Source of the DNA: Lichenostomus cassidix
Taxonomy: Eukaryota; Chordata; Aves; Passeriformes; Meliphagidae
NCBI GenBank assembly: GCA_008360975.2
Contig: CM039195.1
Coordinates: 12,329,010-12,393,009 of the forward strand
Direction of reading: 5' to 3'
DNA length: 64,000 nt
This document shows positions 40,863-50,186 of the stretch, piece by piece (within the stretch, counting starts at the first letter, position 1; every line of letters starts with the position of its first letter). Both the position numbers and the translations under genes were made by a program. The notes beneath the pieces are model-generated. The model was not told the DNA's origin, made no database searches, and saw only the letters and a list, made by a program, of their open reading frames with translations.

Positions 40863-43800
40863 TTACATGTGGCCTTCACCCAAAATTAAATTTCCCTGAG
40901 GGACACATTGTGTTTTTCCATCTTCCTGCAGTATCCACCAAGTACACCCTGGTCCCTGGGCAAAGACAACCCCACGGATGGGTTTGTCTTTATGTGAGGC
41001 AGAATCAATCCAGACAGTTTTCCCTAACAAGCCTCTGGCATGTACTGCTGGGACCTTATCTCCATCCACTGTATGCAGAAGCTCAGATTGGGCAGGACCT
41101 GCTCGGTTGATGGAGCCTCGGGTATTGACTAACCAGGTGGCCTCTGCTAAATGTCGCTCCCAATTCTTATAAGTTCCCCCACCCAATGCCTTTAGGGTGG
41201 TTTTTAACAATCCATTATACCGTTCCACTTTGCCAGCGGCTGGTGCATGATAGGGAATGTGGTACACCCACTCAATGCCAGGGTCTCTAGCCCAGTTGTT
41301 TATGAGGCTATTTTTAAAATGAGTTCCGTTATCTGACTCAATTCTCTCAGGGGTACCATGCCTCCACAGGACTTGGTTCTCAAGGCCCAGGATGGTGTTA
41401 CGAGCAGTGGCATGAGGCACAGGGTAGGGTTCCAGCCACCCAGTGGTGGCTTCTACCATTGTGAGCACATAGCGCTTGCCATGGCGGGTTTGAGGCAGTG
41501 TGATGTAATCAATCTGCCAGGCCTCTCCATACTTATATTTTGACCACCTTCCACCATACCACAGGGGTTTCACCCGCTTGGCTTGCTTGATGGCAGCACA
41601 TGTTACACAGTCATGGATAACTTGAGAGATGCAGTCCATGGTTAGATCCACCCCTCGGTCTCGTGCCCACTTATAGGTGGCATCTCTGCCCTGATGGCCT
41701 GAGGCATCATGGGCCCATCGAGCTAGGAATAAATCTCCTTTATGCTGCCAATCCAAGTCTACCTGGGACACCTTTATCTTTGCAGCCTGATCTACCTGTT
41801 CGTTGTTACGGTGTTCCTCATTAGCTCGACTCTTGGGGACATGGGCGTCTACATGGCGGACCTTCACAGGTAGTCTCTCTGCCCGACTAGCGATGTCTTT
41901 CCACTCTTCAGCTGCCCAAATTGGTTTTCCCCTACGCTGCCAACCAGCCTTCTTCCACTTTTCCAGCCAACCCCACAGAGCATTGGCTACCATCCATGAA
42001 TCAGTATAAAGGTAGAGCTTTGGCCATTTCTCTCTTTCAGCAATGTCCAGGGCTAACTGAACGGCTTTGAGCTCAGCGAATTGGCTCGATCCCCCCTCTT
42101 CTTCCCTAGCTTCTGCAACCCGTCGGGTGGGGCTCCACACAGCTGCTTTCCATTTTCTTTTTGTCCCTACAAGACGACAGGAACCATCAGTGAAAAGAGC
42201 GTAGCGTGTTTCATCTGCTGGCAGTTGGTTGTATGGTGGGGCTTCCTCTGCACGGGTCACCTGTTCCAGCTCCTCTTCCTCAGTCAGACTAAAATTTTCA
42301 CCTTCAGGCCAATTTGTAATTATTTCCAAAATCCCAGGGCGATTCAGATTTCCCATACGGGCGCGCTGTGTGATAAGGGCAATCCATTTGCTCCATGTGC
42401 CATTGGTGGCATGATGAGTAGAGGGAACCTCTGCTTTAAACATCCACCCCAGCACCGGTAGTCGAGGTGCCAGGAGGAGTTGTGCTTCTGTGCCAATTAC
42501 CTCTGAGGCAGCTTGGACTCCTTCATATGCTGCTAGGATTTCTTTCTCTGTTGGGGTGTAGTTGGCTTCAGACCCTCTGTAACTTCGGCTCCAAAATCCC
42601 AGTGGTCGACCTCGGGTCTCACCAGGCACCTTCTGCCAAAGGCTCCAAGACAGGCCATGGCTCCCAGCTGCAGAGTAAAGCACATTCTTTACTTCTGGCC
42701 CTGTCCTGACTGGGCCAAGGGCTACTGCATGAGCAATCTCCTGCTTGATCTGGGTGAAGGCTTGCTGCTGTTCAGGGCCCCAATGGAAATCGTTTTTCTT
42801 GCGGGTTATGAGGTAGAGAGGACTCACGATCTGGCTGTACTCAGGGATGTGCATTCTCCAAAAGCCTATGGCACCTAGGAAAGCTTGCGTCTCCTTCTTG
42901 TTGGTTGGGGGGGACATTGTGATGATTTTATTGATAACCTCTGTAGGAATCTGACGCCGTCCATCTTGCCACTTCACTCCTAGGAACTGGATCTCTTTGG
43001 CAGGCCCTTTGACTTTGCTCTTTTTTATAGCGAAACCGGCTTCCAGGAGAATCTGGATTACTTCCTTTCCTTTCTCAAATACTTCTTCTGCTGTGTCCCC
43101 CCACACAATGATGTCATCAATGTACTGCAAATGTTCTGGAGCCCCACCCTTTTCTAGTGCAGCCTGGATCAGTCCATGGCAGATGGTGGGACTGTGTTTC
43201 CACCCCTGGGGCAATCGGTTCCAGGTGTACTGCACGCCCCTCCAGGTGAAAGCAAACTGAGGTCTGCACTCTGCTGCCAGTGGAATGGAGAAAAATGCAT
43301 TTGCAATGTCAATAGTAGCATACCACTTTGCTGCCTTGGACTCTAGCTCATACTGGAGCTCCAGCATGTCTGGCACAGCAGCACTCAGAGGTGGAGTCAC
43401 CTCATTCAAGGCACGATAGTCCACAGTCAATCTCCATTCTCCTTCAGATTTTAGCACAGGCCAGATGGGGCTGTTAAAGGATGAATGGGTCCTGCTGACC
43501 ACCCCTTGGCTCTCCAGCTCACGGATTAGTTTGTGAATGGGAATCACGGCATCACGAGTTGTCCGGTACTGTCGGCGGTGCACAATCGAGGTTGCAATTG
43601 GTACTTGTTGCTCTTCCCCTTTCAGGAGTCCTACTGCAGATGGGTTCTCTGACAGTCCAGGCAAGGTGTTCAATTGTTTTATGCCCTCTGCCTCCACAGC
43701 AGCTATCCCAAATGCCCACTTGAGTCCCTTTGGGTCTTTGAAATATCCATTTCGGAGGAAGTCTATACCCAAAATACATGGAGCCTCTGGGCCAGTCACA

Positions 43801-44057
43801 ATGGAATGTTCTTTCCACTCTCTTCCAGTCAGGCTCACCTCAGCTTTCACGAGGGTCAAATCTTGTGATCCTCCTGTAACGCCGGAAATAGAAATAGGTT
43901 CTGTCCCCACATGTCTCGATGGGATTATCGTGCATTGTGCACCAGTGTCTACTAAAGCCTCGTATTCTTGTGGCTCTGATGTGCCAGGCCACCGAATCCA
44001 CACTGTCCAAAAAATTCGGTTTTCCCTGGCCTCTACCTGGCTAGAGGCAGGGCCCCT
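40863..44057 (-). CDS. pol: Pro-Pol polyprotein: protease, RT, RNase H, integrase
   Basis: This is an uninterrupted retroviral polymerase frame that copies viral RNA into DNA and integrates it. It has no early ATG. The frame is open from just after the TAG at 44058-44060, so expression as a Gag-Pol fusion by readthrough is likely. Residues are numbered from the GTG at 44001-44003 (1,046 residues to the TAA). Protease: DTGA 19-22 and ILGIDFL 77-83. Reverse transcriptase: about 135-400, with catalytic D232 (IDIANAFF), LPQGW 264-268 and YIDD 294-297. RNase H: about 598-742, with D606, E644, D668 and D738. Integrase zinc finger: H765, H770, C799, C802. Integrase core: D832, D891, E927, giving the canonical D,D-35-E spacing. 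A short C-terminal domain follows. No dUTPase motif is visible after integrase, unlike some ERVL elements. All visible catalytic residues are present, but activity is not shown. Confidence 0.93.
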   Translation of the reverse strand, partial: RGPASSQVEARENRIFWTVWIRWPGTSEPQEYEALVDTGAQCTIIPSRHVGTEPISISGVTGGSQDLTLVKAEVSLTGREWKEHSIVTGPEAPCILGIDFLRNGYFKDPKGLKWAFGIAAVEAEGIKQLNTLPGLSENPSAVGLLKGEEQQVPIATSIVHRRQYRTTRDAVIPIHKLIRELESQGVVSRTHSSFNSPIWPVLKSEGEWRLTVDYRALNEVTPPLSAAVPDMLELQYELESKAAKWYATIDIANAFFSIPLAAECRPQFAFTWRGVQYTWNRLPQGWKHSPTICHGLIQAALEKGGAPEHLQYIDDIIVWGDTAEEVFEKGKEVIQILLEAGFAIKKSKVKGPAKEIQFLGVKWQDGRRQIPTEVINKIITMSPPTNKKETQAFLGAIGFWRMHIPEYSQIVSPLYLITRKKNDFHWGPEQQQAFTQIKQEIAHAVALGPVRTGPEVKNVLYSAAGSHGLSWSLWQKVPGETRGRPLGFWSRSYRGSEANYTPTEKEILAAYEGVQAASEVIGTEAQLLLAPRLPVLGWMFKAEVPSTHHATNGTWSKWIALITQRARMGNLNRPGILEIITNWPEGENFSLTEEEELEQVTRAEEAPPYNQLPADETRYALFTDGSCRLVGTKRKWKAAVWSPTRRVAEAREEEGGSSQFAELKAVQLALDIAEREKWPKLYLYTDSWMVANALWGWLEKWKKAGWQRRGKPIWAAEEWKDIASRAERLPVKVRHVDAHVPKSRANEEHRNNEQVDQAAKIKVSQVDLDWQHKGDLFLARWAHDASGHQGRDATYKWARDRGVDLTMDCISQVIHDCVTCAAIKQAKRVKPLWYGGRWSKYKYGEAWQIDYITLPQTRHGKRYVLTMVEATTGWLEPYPVPHATARNTILGLENQVLWRHGTPERIESDNGTHFKNSLINNWARDPGIEWVYHIPYHAPAAGKVERYNGLLKTTLKALGGGTYKNWERHLAEATWLVNTRGSINRAGPAQSELLHTVDGDKVPAVHARGLLGKTVWIDSASHKDKPIRGVVFAQGPGCTWWILQEDGKTQCVPQGNLILGEGHM

Positions 44058-44060
44058 CTA
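44024..44060 (-). promoter_or_regulatory. Gag-pol TAG with downstream stem-loop (possible readthrough site)
   Basis: The TAG at 44058-44060 separates gag and pol in the same frame. After a 5-nt spacer (AGGGG) the RNA can form a stem: CCCTGCCTC (44052-44044) pairs with GAGGCCAGGG (44033-44024) through nine pairs with one bulged C, around a 10-nt loop. A structure just after a UAG recalls gammaretroviral readthrough signals. The assignment is an inference; the TAG could also be the plain end of gag or a decay mutation. Confidence 0.4.
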
Positions 44061-45836
44061 ACCCTGGTGGGTATTTGTGTTAGAGGTTCCTTCAACGGAA
44101 TCAGACATATTGAGTAGAGCTACTTCCCTTCTGGTGGAGTTCCTTCTCTGAGTCTTGCCCTCCTTCAATTCACGCACTCGTCATGCCAGGACAGCAGTGG
44201 GTTGTCCATCCCACCTGTTCATGTTTTCTCCACTGTCACACAGGAAATACCACAACTCATGTCGAGGGATATATCCAGTTCTCATAGCTGAGGAGCGTCT
44301 GCGTGGGGTAGCAGAACCTCTGGTCTGTACTGCTGAGATTTGGAGAAGGCTGTCTTTAATCTCTTTACTGAGTTTCTCATGATTCTTCTCTATCTTATTT
44401 TCTAGTTTCTGCAGATTTGTTTCCACAGCTGAGATTCTTGCATTCATTGGGCTATGCACAACATCTGCATACGCTCAGAGTTTCCTTGTCATATCACGCA
44501 CAGTCTCATGCCCGTCATCTTGCTTCATAATGGCTAAAGCAGAAGCATACCCTGATGGCCCAAGCTTTAGGAGTTTCCGCCACATCACAGGTGTACATTC
44601 TATCCTATCTGGGTCTATAATCGGATCTGGGTTTGCTATGTCCTCTGGGAAGACAATTTCTACCACTGCCATTTCTCTCAAGCGTTGAATCCCTTGTTCT
44701 ATGGTTCTCCACTGGGTTTGTTGCGAATAGAGATCGTCGGGATGTAGGTATCTGTCCCTCGCAGCTCTGATAGCTCGTCTCCAGAGGCTGCTGCAGTCAG
44801 GCCCGTCTCGTATAGTTTGGTTGATATCTGGGTCACGTGACACAGTCCCTAAATGCCTTGCCTCAGTAGCATCTAGAAGTGTAACATCGCCTGCAGCATC
44901 CCAAAGACGGACTAACCAACTAATCACAGATTCATCATCTCGTTGGACATAATCTTTTCTTAGGCTATGAAGGTCTCTCACATTCATGGATTCAACAATG
45001 ACCTCTGACTCAGTTGCTGGCCTTGAGGGTCCCTCCCCACTGTCATCTGGGCGATCAGTCTTAAGTTGGGCTTTCCTGCTCCTTGTAATAGGAGCAACTG
45101 CCATTGGCTTAGGCTCCCTTACTTCCTGTTCTATAATATCTGACAGTGTACGATAAGCATATGCCAGGGCCCAACATATTGCATTGCAGTTGTCTCTGCA
45201 CTTCTCTTTCAGATACTTCCCCACCTCAGCTGGTCTCGGGATTTGTCCAGGGGGAAATTCCCAGTCTATTGGATCAGAGAATTTCTTTAAAGTTTTACCT
45301 ATGTCCTCCCATACTCCACACCATTCAAATTTCCTCACATCTGGATTAGGTGCCTGCTCCTGCTCAGCCCCTCTGGACTTCTCAGCCCTCATTCTGGTAA
45401 CACTGAACATCATATACACGGAAACTCCTAGGTAAAGCACCTGTACTACCAAGTTAATGGTTTCTTTAACATCCAGGGGAAACTGAATATTCTCAAAAGC
45501 TGATATACCAGATTTAAAGGGAAAGAGATGGGTGAGGAGCCAGGAAGCTTCACCCTCTACTTCTCTAACAGGTTGGGTAATATTACTAACAAAACTCCAA
45601 AACAGGTTACTAAAACTAGAGGAGGAAACTAACAGAGCATGTACATCTTTAACTGTTTCCCATACCTTCTTACAGATCGTCAGTATCACACACATTACTA
45701 TAACAAGCCGGAGTCATGTCCCTGATTGGTGGAAATTATACATTAGGGACAGGATTGCCCCTACCTGTTGGTAGGGAAACAAACCTATGTGCCAAACAGA
45801 CAGTATTACATCAAACAACCTCCCATCAAACAGCAT
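44061..45836 (-). pseudogene. gag: gag, interrupted by three in-frame TGA codons
   Basis: This is the structural polyprotein gene of the provirus, in the same frame as pol. The best start is the ATG at 45834-45836, about 115 nt after the primer site. TGA codons interrupt the frame at 45714-45716 (codon 41), 44475-44477 and 44181-44183, leaving open pieces of 40, about 412 (406 from its first ATG at 45695), 97 and 40 codons. The N-terminal part has two hydrophobic stretches, one around 45675-45713 and a clear membrane-segment candidate at 45399-45458 (residues 80-99 from the ATG at 45695) followed by RMRAEKSR. A capsid-like region follows, roughly 236-406. A Glu/Lys/Leu-rich heptad-like segment near 44340-44423 could be a coiled coil. 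I see no CCHC zinc knuckle; basic patches (TRSRKAQLK, TPRRRSS) may serve instead. The break at codon 41 could partly be bypassed from the ATG at 45695. Confidence 0.8.
45399..45458 (-). other. Predicted membrane segment in Gag
   Basis: The 20-residue stretch NLVVQVLYLGVSVYMMFSV, with one more residue at its start, is uninterrupted by charge and is followed by a basic stretch (RMRAEKSR), the usual positive-inside pattern. It is in the N-terminal third of Gag. The topology is an inference from hydrophobicity by eye. Confidence 0.5.
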
Positions 45837-45952
45837 AGTGACTACTGATGGCTGTAATTCAATACCAAGCGATTAAAACCAGAATGCAATTATTAGGGTT
45901 TTTTCTTCACTTTCTCTAACCCCACAAAAGGTGTAGAACAAGTAATCAAGGC
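45837..45952 (-). other. Proviral leader between primer site and gag
   Basis: This 116-nt untranslated leader would carry the RNA packaging signal in a retrovirus. No obvious splice donor is needed because there is no env, and I do not see a strong one. Confidence 0.5.
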
Positions 45953-45970
45953 CCCGTAAGTTGGGCGCCA
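45953..45970 (-). other. Primer binding site, lysine-tRNA-like
   Basis: On the minus strand, four bases after the 5' LTR, the sequence starts TGGCGCCCAAC. This matches the 3' end of lysine tRNAs (the Lys1,2 type) over 11 bases and then diverges (TTACGGG). ERVL elements are named for leucine primers, while foamy viruses use a lysine primer, so this site departs from the ERVL name. The match is from memory of the tRNA 3' end. Confidence 0.65.
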
Positions 45971-45974
45971 AATA

Positions 45975-46559
45975 TGTCCGGGGTTAATGATAAGACTCTC
46001 TCCTCCGAGAGCGAAGGGCCCCGACACCCCCTCCCCCACCCACAACAGAACCTCTCAGATGAAAGTGAAGAAAAAACTATTTATTTAACAAAACCACGCA
46101 GAGTGCCCTACAAGGCACAGGGGAAGGGGAAAACAAGGTGAAAGGCAGTTATTCAACCTGAATAAAAAGTCCTTTTCTCAGACGCAGTCCCTCTCCTCCT
46201 CGCCCCCCACCCGGGGCCGGGTGGAGCTCCCTGGAGAGCTCTGCTGTCCTCTGGCCCTCCTGGGTCTCCGGGTGGCAAAGCAGATCGAAGAGAAGGGGTC
46301 CAAACGAGGAAAAAAGAAGAAGAAGAATGGAAAAAACGGGAACAAAGCTCACTCCGACCCCCGTCCAGCACGCAGTCTCTGCCGAGCGACGAATCCTCCC
46401 CCCGGAGCGAGGCTTGGGGAAAATGTTTTCAAAAAAACCCGCGTTTTCTCTCTGCGGCTGGGTGCAGTTAAAGAGACAGGACCACACATTTTTTTTCTTT
46501 CTTGGGCATATAAGCCAACGATAGGGGATAAAGGATTATCATATCATCAATCCAAGACA
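45975..46559 (-). repeat. 5' LTR of the provirus
   Basis: This 585-bp LTR drives transcription leftwards. It shares the TGTC/GACA ends with the 3' LTR and is 9 bp longer, from extra bases in C, A, T and AAG runs. It is CpG-rich compared with the surrounding DNA. The AATAAA is at 46080-46085 and the TTATAT box at 46508-46513. Confidence 0.95.
46508..46513 (-). promoter_or_regulatory. TATA-like box in the 5' LTR
   Basis: On the minus strand GGCTTATATGCCC occurs about 46 bp into the LTR. It is the only TATA-like word in the upstream half and is identical in both LTRs. If used, R would be long (about 400 nt). Promoter assignment is uncertain. Confidence 0.35.
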
Positions 46560-46564
46560 CCTTC
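46560..46564. repeat. Target site duplication, right copy (CCTTC)
   Basis: Identical to 40077-40081, confirming that the two LTRs belong to one insertion and that no recombination has replaced either flank. Confidence 0.85.
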
Positions 46565-49429
46565 CTACAGCACTTGTGACCTTGCAGTCACTGTGGATTC
46601 AGAGCTCTCTCCTGAAGCTCCCATCAATCCTGTAATTAAAGTCTTCTACTCCTACTTTAGGACTCTAGCCAGGTTGAGACATATGTTACTTAGGCATTTT
46701 ACTGAACCATTAATTCAGTGCAGACTTTTGTTTACCTGATTTTTTTTGTCCGCATACCTTCCAGCTATTGCATTTCAACACTTACTGTGCACAGAATTGA
46801 AGAGTTAGAGCCCTTGACAATGAAGTCCTCCCATTATATTGCCCTCATATCAATCAAAGGCAGAGATTTATCAGCTGGTTTAAAAAACTGAATGTTGGAT
46901 CGCTGTTCTAATTCATCTCTGCTTTGATGATGCCCTTGCCTATCAGCTCATAATTAATGTTTATAGTGATTACCATCAGCTGTTCTGCACCAGGGATGCA
47001 AAGGGCTGGGAAGGCTCCTAAGGAAAGGCTCAGCTGCTGCAGGGCCATCTCCTGCACCAGCCACACGTTCTGTGACCAAATCCCACGGCACATGTGAGTG
47101 TTGAGTAAAGATCTGGAGGGTCACCAGCCAAGAGCCCAAACCACAGCAGGGAACACACAGAGCTCCCACAGTCCTGATGCCTTTAGCAAAGCAGAGCTGA
47201 GTGAGGATGAACCAAAGCTGAAAGCACTCTGAGAGCCAGGCTGGAAATGCTGCCAGAGGTTCTAACAGAGGACTTAGGCACAGCCAGGGGTCAGAGGTGT
47301 CACACTGGCAGTGAGGAGCAGCTCAGAGCACAGACAAGACTAGTGTGTATTACAGATATGCTGAAATACAGCAATGGAATCAACATCAAACCCTCCACGA
47401 GGTCATGACCCCCTGAAATCTGCTCTTCATGACACTAAAACCAACAACCAGTGATCTGCAAACATGAGCAAGTCGCCACAATCATTTAACGTGCAAGAGA
47501 ACAGTGTTGCTTAACACATATCCTCAAACATGACACAGGCATTTCAAATCAAGCAACGGAGAATTATTGTCATTATCTAAACCATCTGCATTTTTCAAAT
47601 GCCACAAAACAATAATTATTTCAAACAAATGTCTAATCAAACAACTATAATCTTTTTAAAGTGCTTTTTCTTGACCATGACTGCACATAACCTGGTACTG
47701 CTCATGCACAAAGGGAAATCCCTTTTAATGGTGCAGCAGGTGAGCACTACATGACTTCTTCCAGTCTGTGCTTTGGAATAAGTCCATGAGCCAACACCAT
47801 GGAACAAAGCACCAGAGGAAACTAATCTCTACAGTTGTCTGATAGATCAGTTCCCCTTGTGTTTACATATTCCTTTTTCCCAAAGTTACCACTTTAAAAC
47901 ATCAGTATCCAAGTGAAAACAGAAGTGGAAGTTGCTACATTTACAATGAGGAAGTCACACGTAAAATGCTCTTTTATGGTTTTTAAAACCAAGCAAACAA
48001 TCCTGAGTGACTTTAGCAAAGGGTGCTGCAGACAAGGACAAAAAGGCTCGCTGGGAATCCACTTCCCACTGGCAGGAAATCAATAACTGGGGAATTGACA
48101 AGACTCAAACACAATGGAAAACATTCTGACAAAGACAGGGAGCTATAAAGAATCTCTGTTTCATACCGAAAACTCAAAGCACCTTCAGGTTTTCCCTACA
48201 GCAACTCAAGACAATCCCCCCTTTTTCTCTCACTTTCTGACCTCAGATTTAGAAGCAGCATTTAATGCAGGAATAAATGGTAGATCCCTGGAACTAAAGT
48301 TGCAGCTTTGAGATGAGGATGAATTTCAGGTTTGCCTCATCACTGTGATGTATCAGATGTCAGAGCTGTACCCATGTTCACTGCCCCTCTCCCTCTCCCA
48401 AGAGGACTATAAGGACTCACCCAGGAAGGATGGAGGGAGTCTCACCCCTCTGAAGATGCCCAGAGACTCGTTATCCTCACCAGATCCCCCACATGGGAAT
48501 TAACAAATGCCAGGATCCCATCAATTAGTGGGGGGCACCTGGGGATTTATCTGGTTAAAATGGTAATGTGGTCACTTTTCCCCATCTTCTATTTGCTCCT
48601 GAAAGGATGAATTCCACTCTGAAATGACCTGCAGGAGGTTCTTGTTTAAATTCATCAAGTGGCCTCAACTTATGTTAAAATAATTTTCCATTTGTAATAA
48701 AAGATCCACTCAACCCCATGCTTCACTTGATGGCAAATACTGCTGGAAACAGCTTAAAACTCTTCAGATTTTATGACATATTAATGCTGAAATTGAATGG
48801 AGCCCAAGAGGAATTTCATGCAAGCTCATTGAATCCCAGCCCTCCCCACCTAACCAAGGTACAATAATTTTCTTGGGTTTTTTGTTCCTGTTGTATTTTT
48901 CTAAGGCTGTGGTTTCCATGAGCATATTCCAACAGGATGTGATGAGAGTGCCATGTGCTGAGTTACTGCAGAATCACTTCTTCAGAAGACAGAAATTTGT
49001 GTTGGATACTTGAAACCAAGCAGTAGATGAGAAACGGTAACTGAGTTTTATAATTAAAAAAAAAAATTTATATAATGATTTCAGTTCTCAAGTATCAACA
49101 ACTACACACATCTCTTTGAAGAGATTATGCATCCATTCTGTGATGCATCATAAACTGGCCAAAAATAAAAAAAATTATGAATCTGTGCACTTAAGTCTTC
49201 TTGTCCCAAATATGGGCAGTTTTGAGGTGCATACAGTTATCCGTCTATGTGTGCATGCTTCTTCTTTCCTTTATTTTAGGAAAGGGTATCAGGAAGGACC
49301 CTGCTTTCTTGAAAAACTGTGACTGGATTAATTTCTTTCCCTTATGAACAGCTACGTCTGAAAATTATAAACCTGTCAAATCTTGAACATTTCTAAAAAT
49401 ACCATTAAGATAAATATATCTCATTTCCT
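46565..49429. other. Unique DNA right of the provirus, no gene seen
   Basis: The first 117 bp end in GAGACA and include CTGTAATTAAAGTCTTCTAC, which could be the 3' part of an older LTR. The rest is unique AT-rich sequence with no supportable exon. Confidence 0.5.
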
Positions 49430-50160
49430 CATACAATTCACTCTGTTGCTGCTTGGCTTGGCTTATGGCAAGCCAGCTTGATCCTCCAAGAAAGTGCTTT
49501 TAGCTGTACCTACAATTAACATGGGTTTATCTAATTAATAGCGAATATGGCGTTCTTGTGCAATAATCCCTGACAAATTGATCATTATCAATAGTTAACG
49601 ACTACTATGTTCACTAATTGCCCTGGGGCAGAAGCGTGTCTGGGGAGAGGCATGCTTGGTAAGGAAAGAAACAGCTATTAAGGGCCATAAAGTTGGTGTT
49701 GGGCGGTGCTGCCGGCATTATAAATCCCCCAAACTACTCCTGCTAACGATTCCTGAAGAAGGAAGGCACAAGTGCCTTCCCGAGGTAGGAATGCACGGCG
49801 TGGAAAACAATTATGTGCCGTCGGGAATGCTCAGGTTTCACCGATTAGAATGAAGAATGCAGCCCATTACAGCGGAGCTGAGGATATGGGAGAGCTTTCC
49901 TAGGAAAAACAATCCCATTATACACACCGAAGAGTCTTGAGAAGGAGCGAGACTTAAGCAAAAGCTGCAGTGTGGAACTGATGAATATATTCACTTAGGA
50001 TCTTGGGTGAATTGCAGTGAAGCCCGTTGGGATGCCGTGCGGGGAGATTGGAGTTCCGCGGCTCCCGAAAGCCTGCCGGGGATGCTGTCGGGCTGTGTGC
50101 TCTGTTCACATCCCTGCATGCCAGTGGGGCACCGAGCAGCTCCCCACGGGCAGGGAGCAG
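49430..50160. promoter_or_regulatory. CpG-rich block, candidate regulatory element
   Basis: CpG dinucleotides are frequent here (for example GGGCGGTGCTGCCGGC, CACGGCGTGG, TTCCGCGGCTCCCG) while the surrounding DNA is strongly CpG-depleted. The left half has homeodomain-like words (TCTAATTAATAG) and an imperfect NFI-like inverted pair (TTGGC / GCCAAG-type) near 49455-49475. A perfect inverted repeat with 9-bp arms GGAAGGCAC / GTGCCTTCC and a 2-nt spacer is at 49761-49780. Retained CpGs suggest an unmethylated promoter or enhancer, or a recent GC-rich insertion. No gene start is identified. Confidence 0.35.
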
Positions 50161-50186
50161 TCAGGGAGCTGCAGGAGCAAGGGCTG

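Larger units (their letters stand above)
40082..46559 (-). mobile_element. ERVL-like endogenous retrovirus, full length, env-less
   Basis: This is a 6,478-bp provirus on the minus strand with two LTRs of 576 and 585 bp that begin TGTC and end GACA. It is bounded by a 5-bp duplication. It carries a primer binding site, gag, in-frame pro-pol and a polypurine tract. No env frame exists: only about 205 bp separate the pol stop from the 3' LTR. The reverse transcriptase and integrase style, the 5-bp duplication and the missing env all point to class III (ERVL/spuma-related) elements. The LTRs differ by three substitutions in about 575 aligned bases, so the insertion is young. At an assumed 2-3 x 10^-9 substitutions per site per year this is about one million years. 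The class call is from remembered family features and was not tested by a tree. Confidence 0.92.

Noticed and set aside
41803..44382. Several plus-strand frames of 60-175 codons opposite pol and gag
   Set aside because: They are shadows of the real minus-strand retroviral genes.
40082..46559. Host editing (G-to-A hypermutation) as the cause of LTR differences
   Set aside because: Only three substitutions exist, and in viral sense they are C/T, not G/A, so there is no hypermutation signature.
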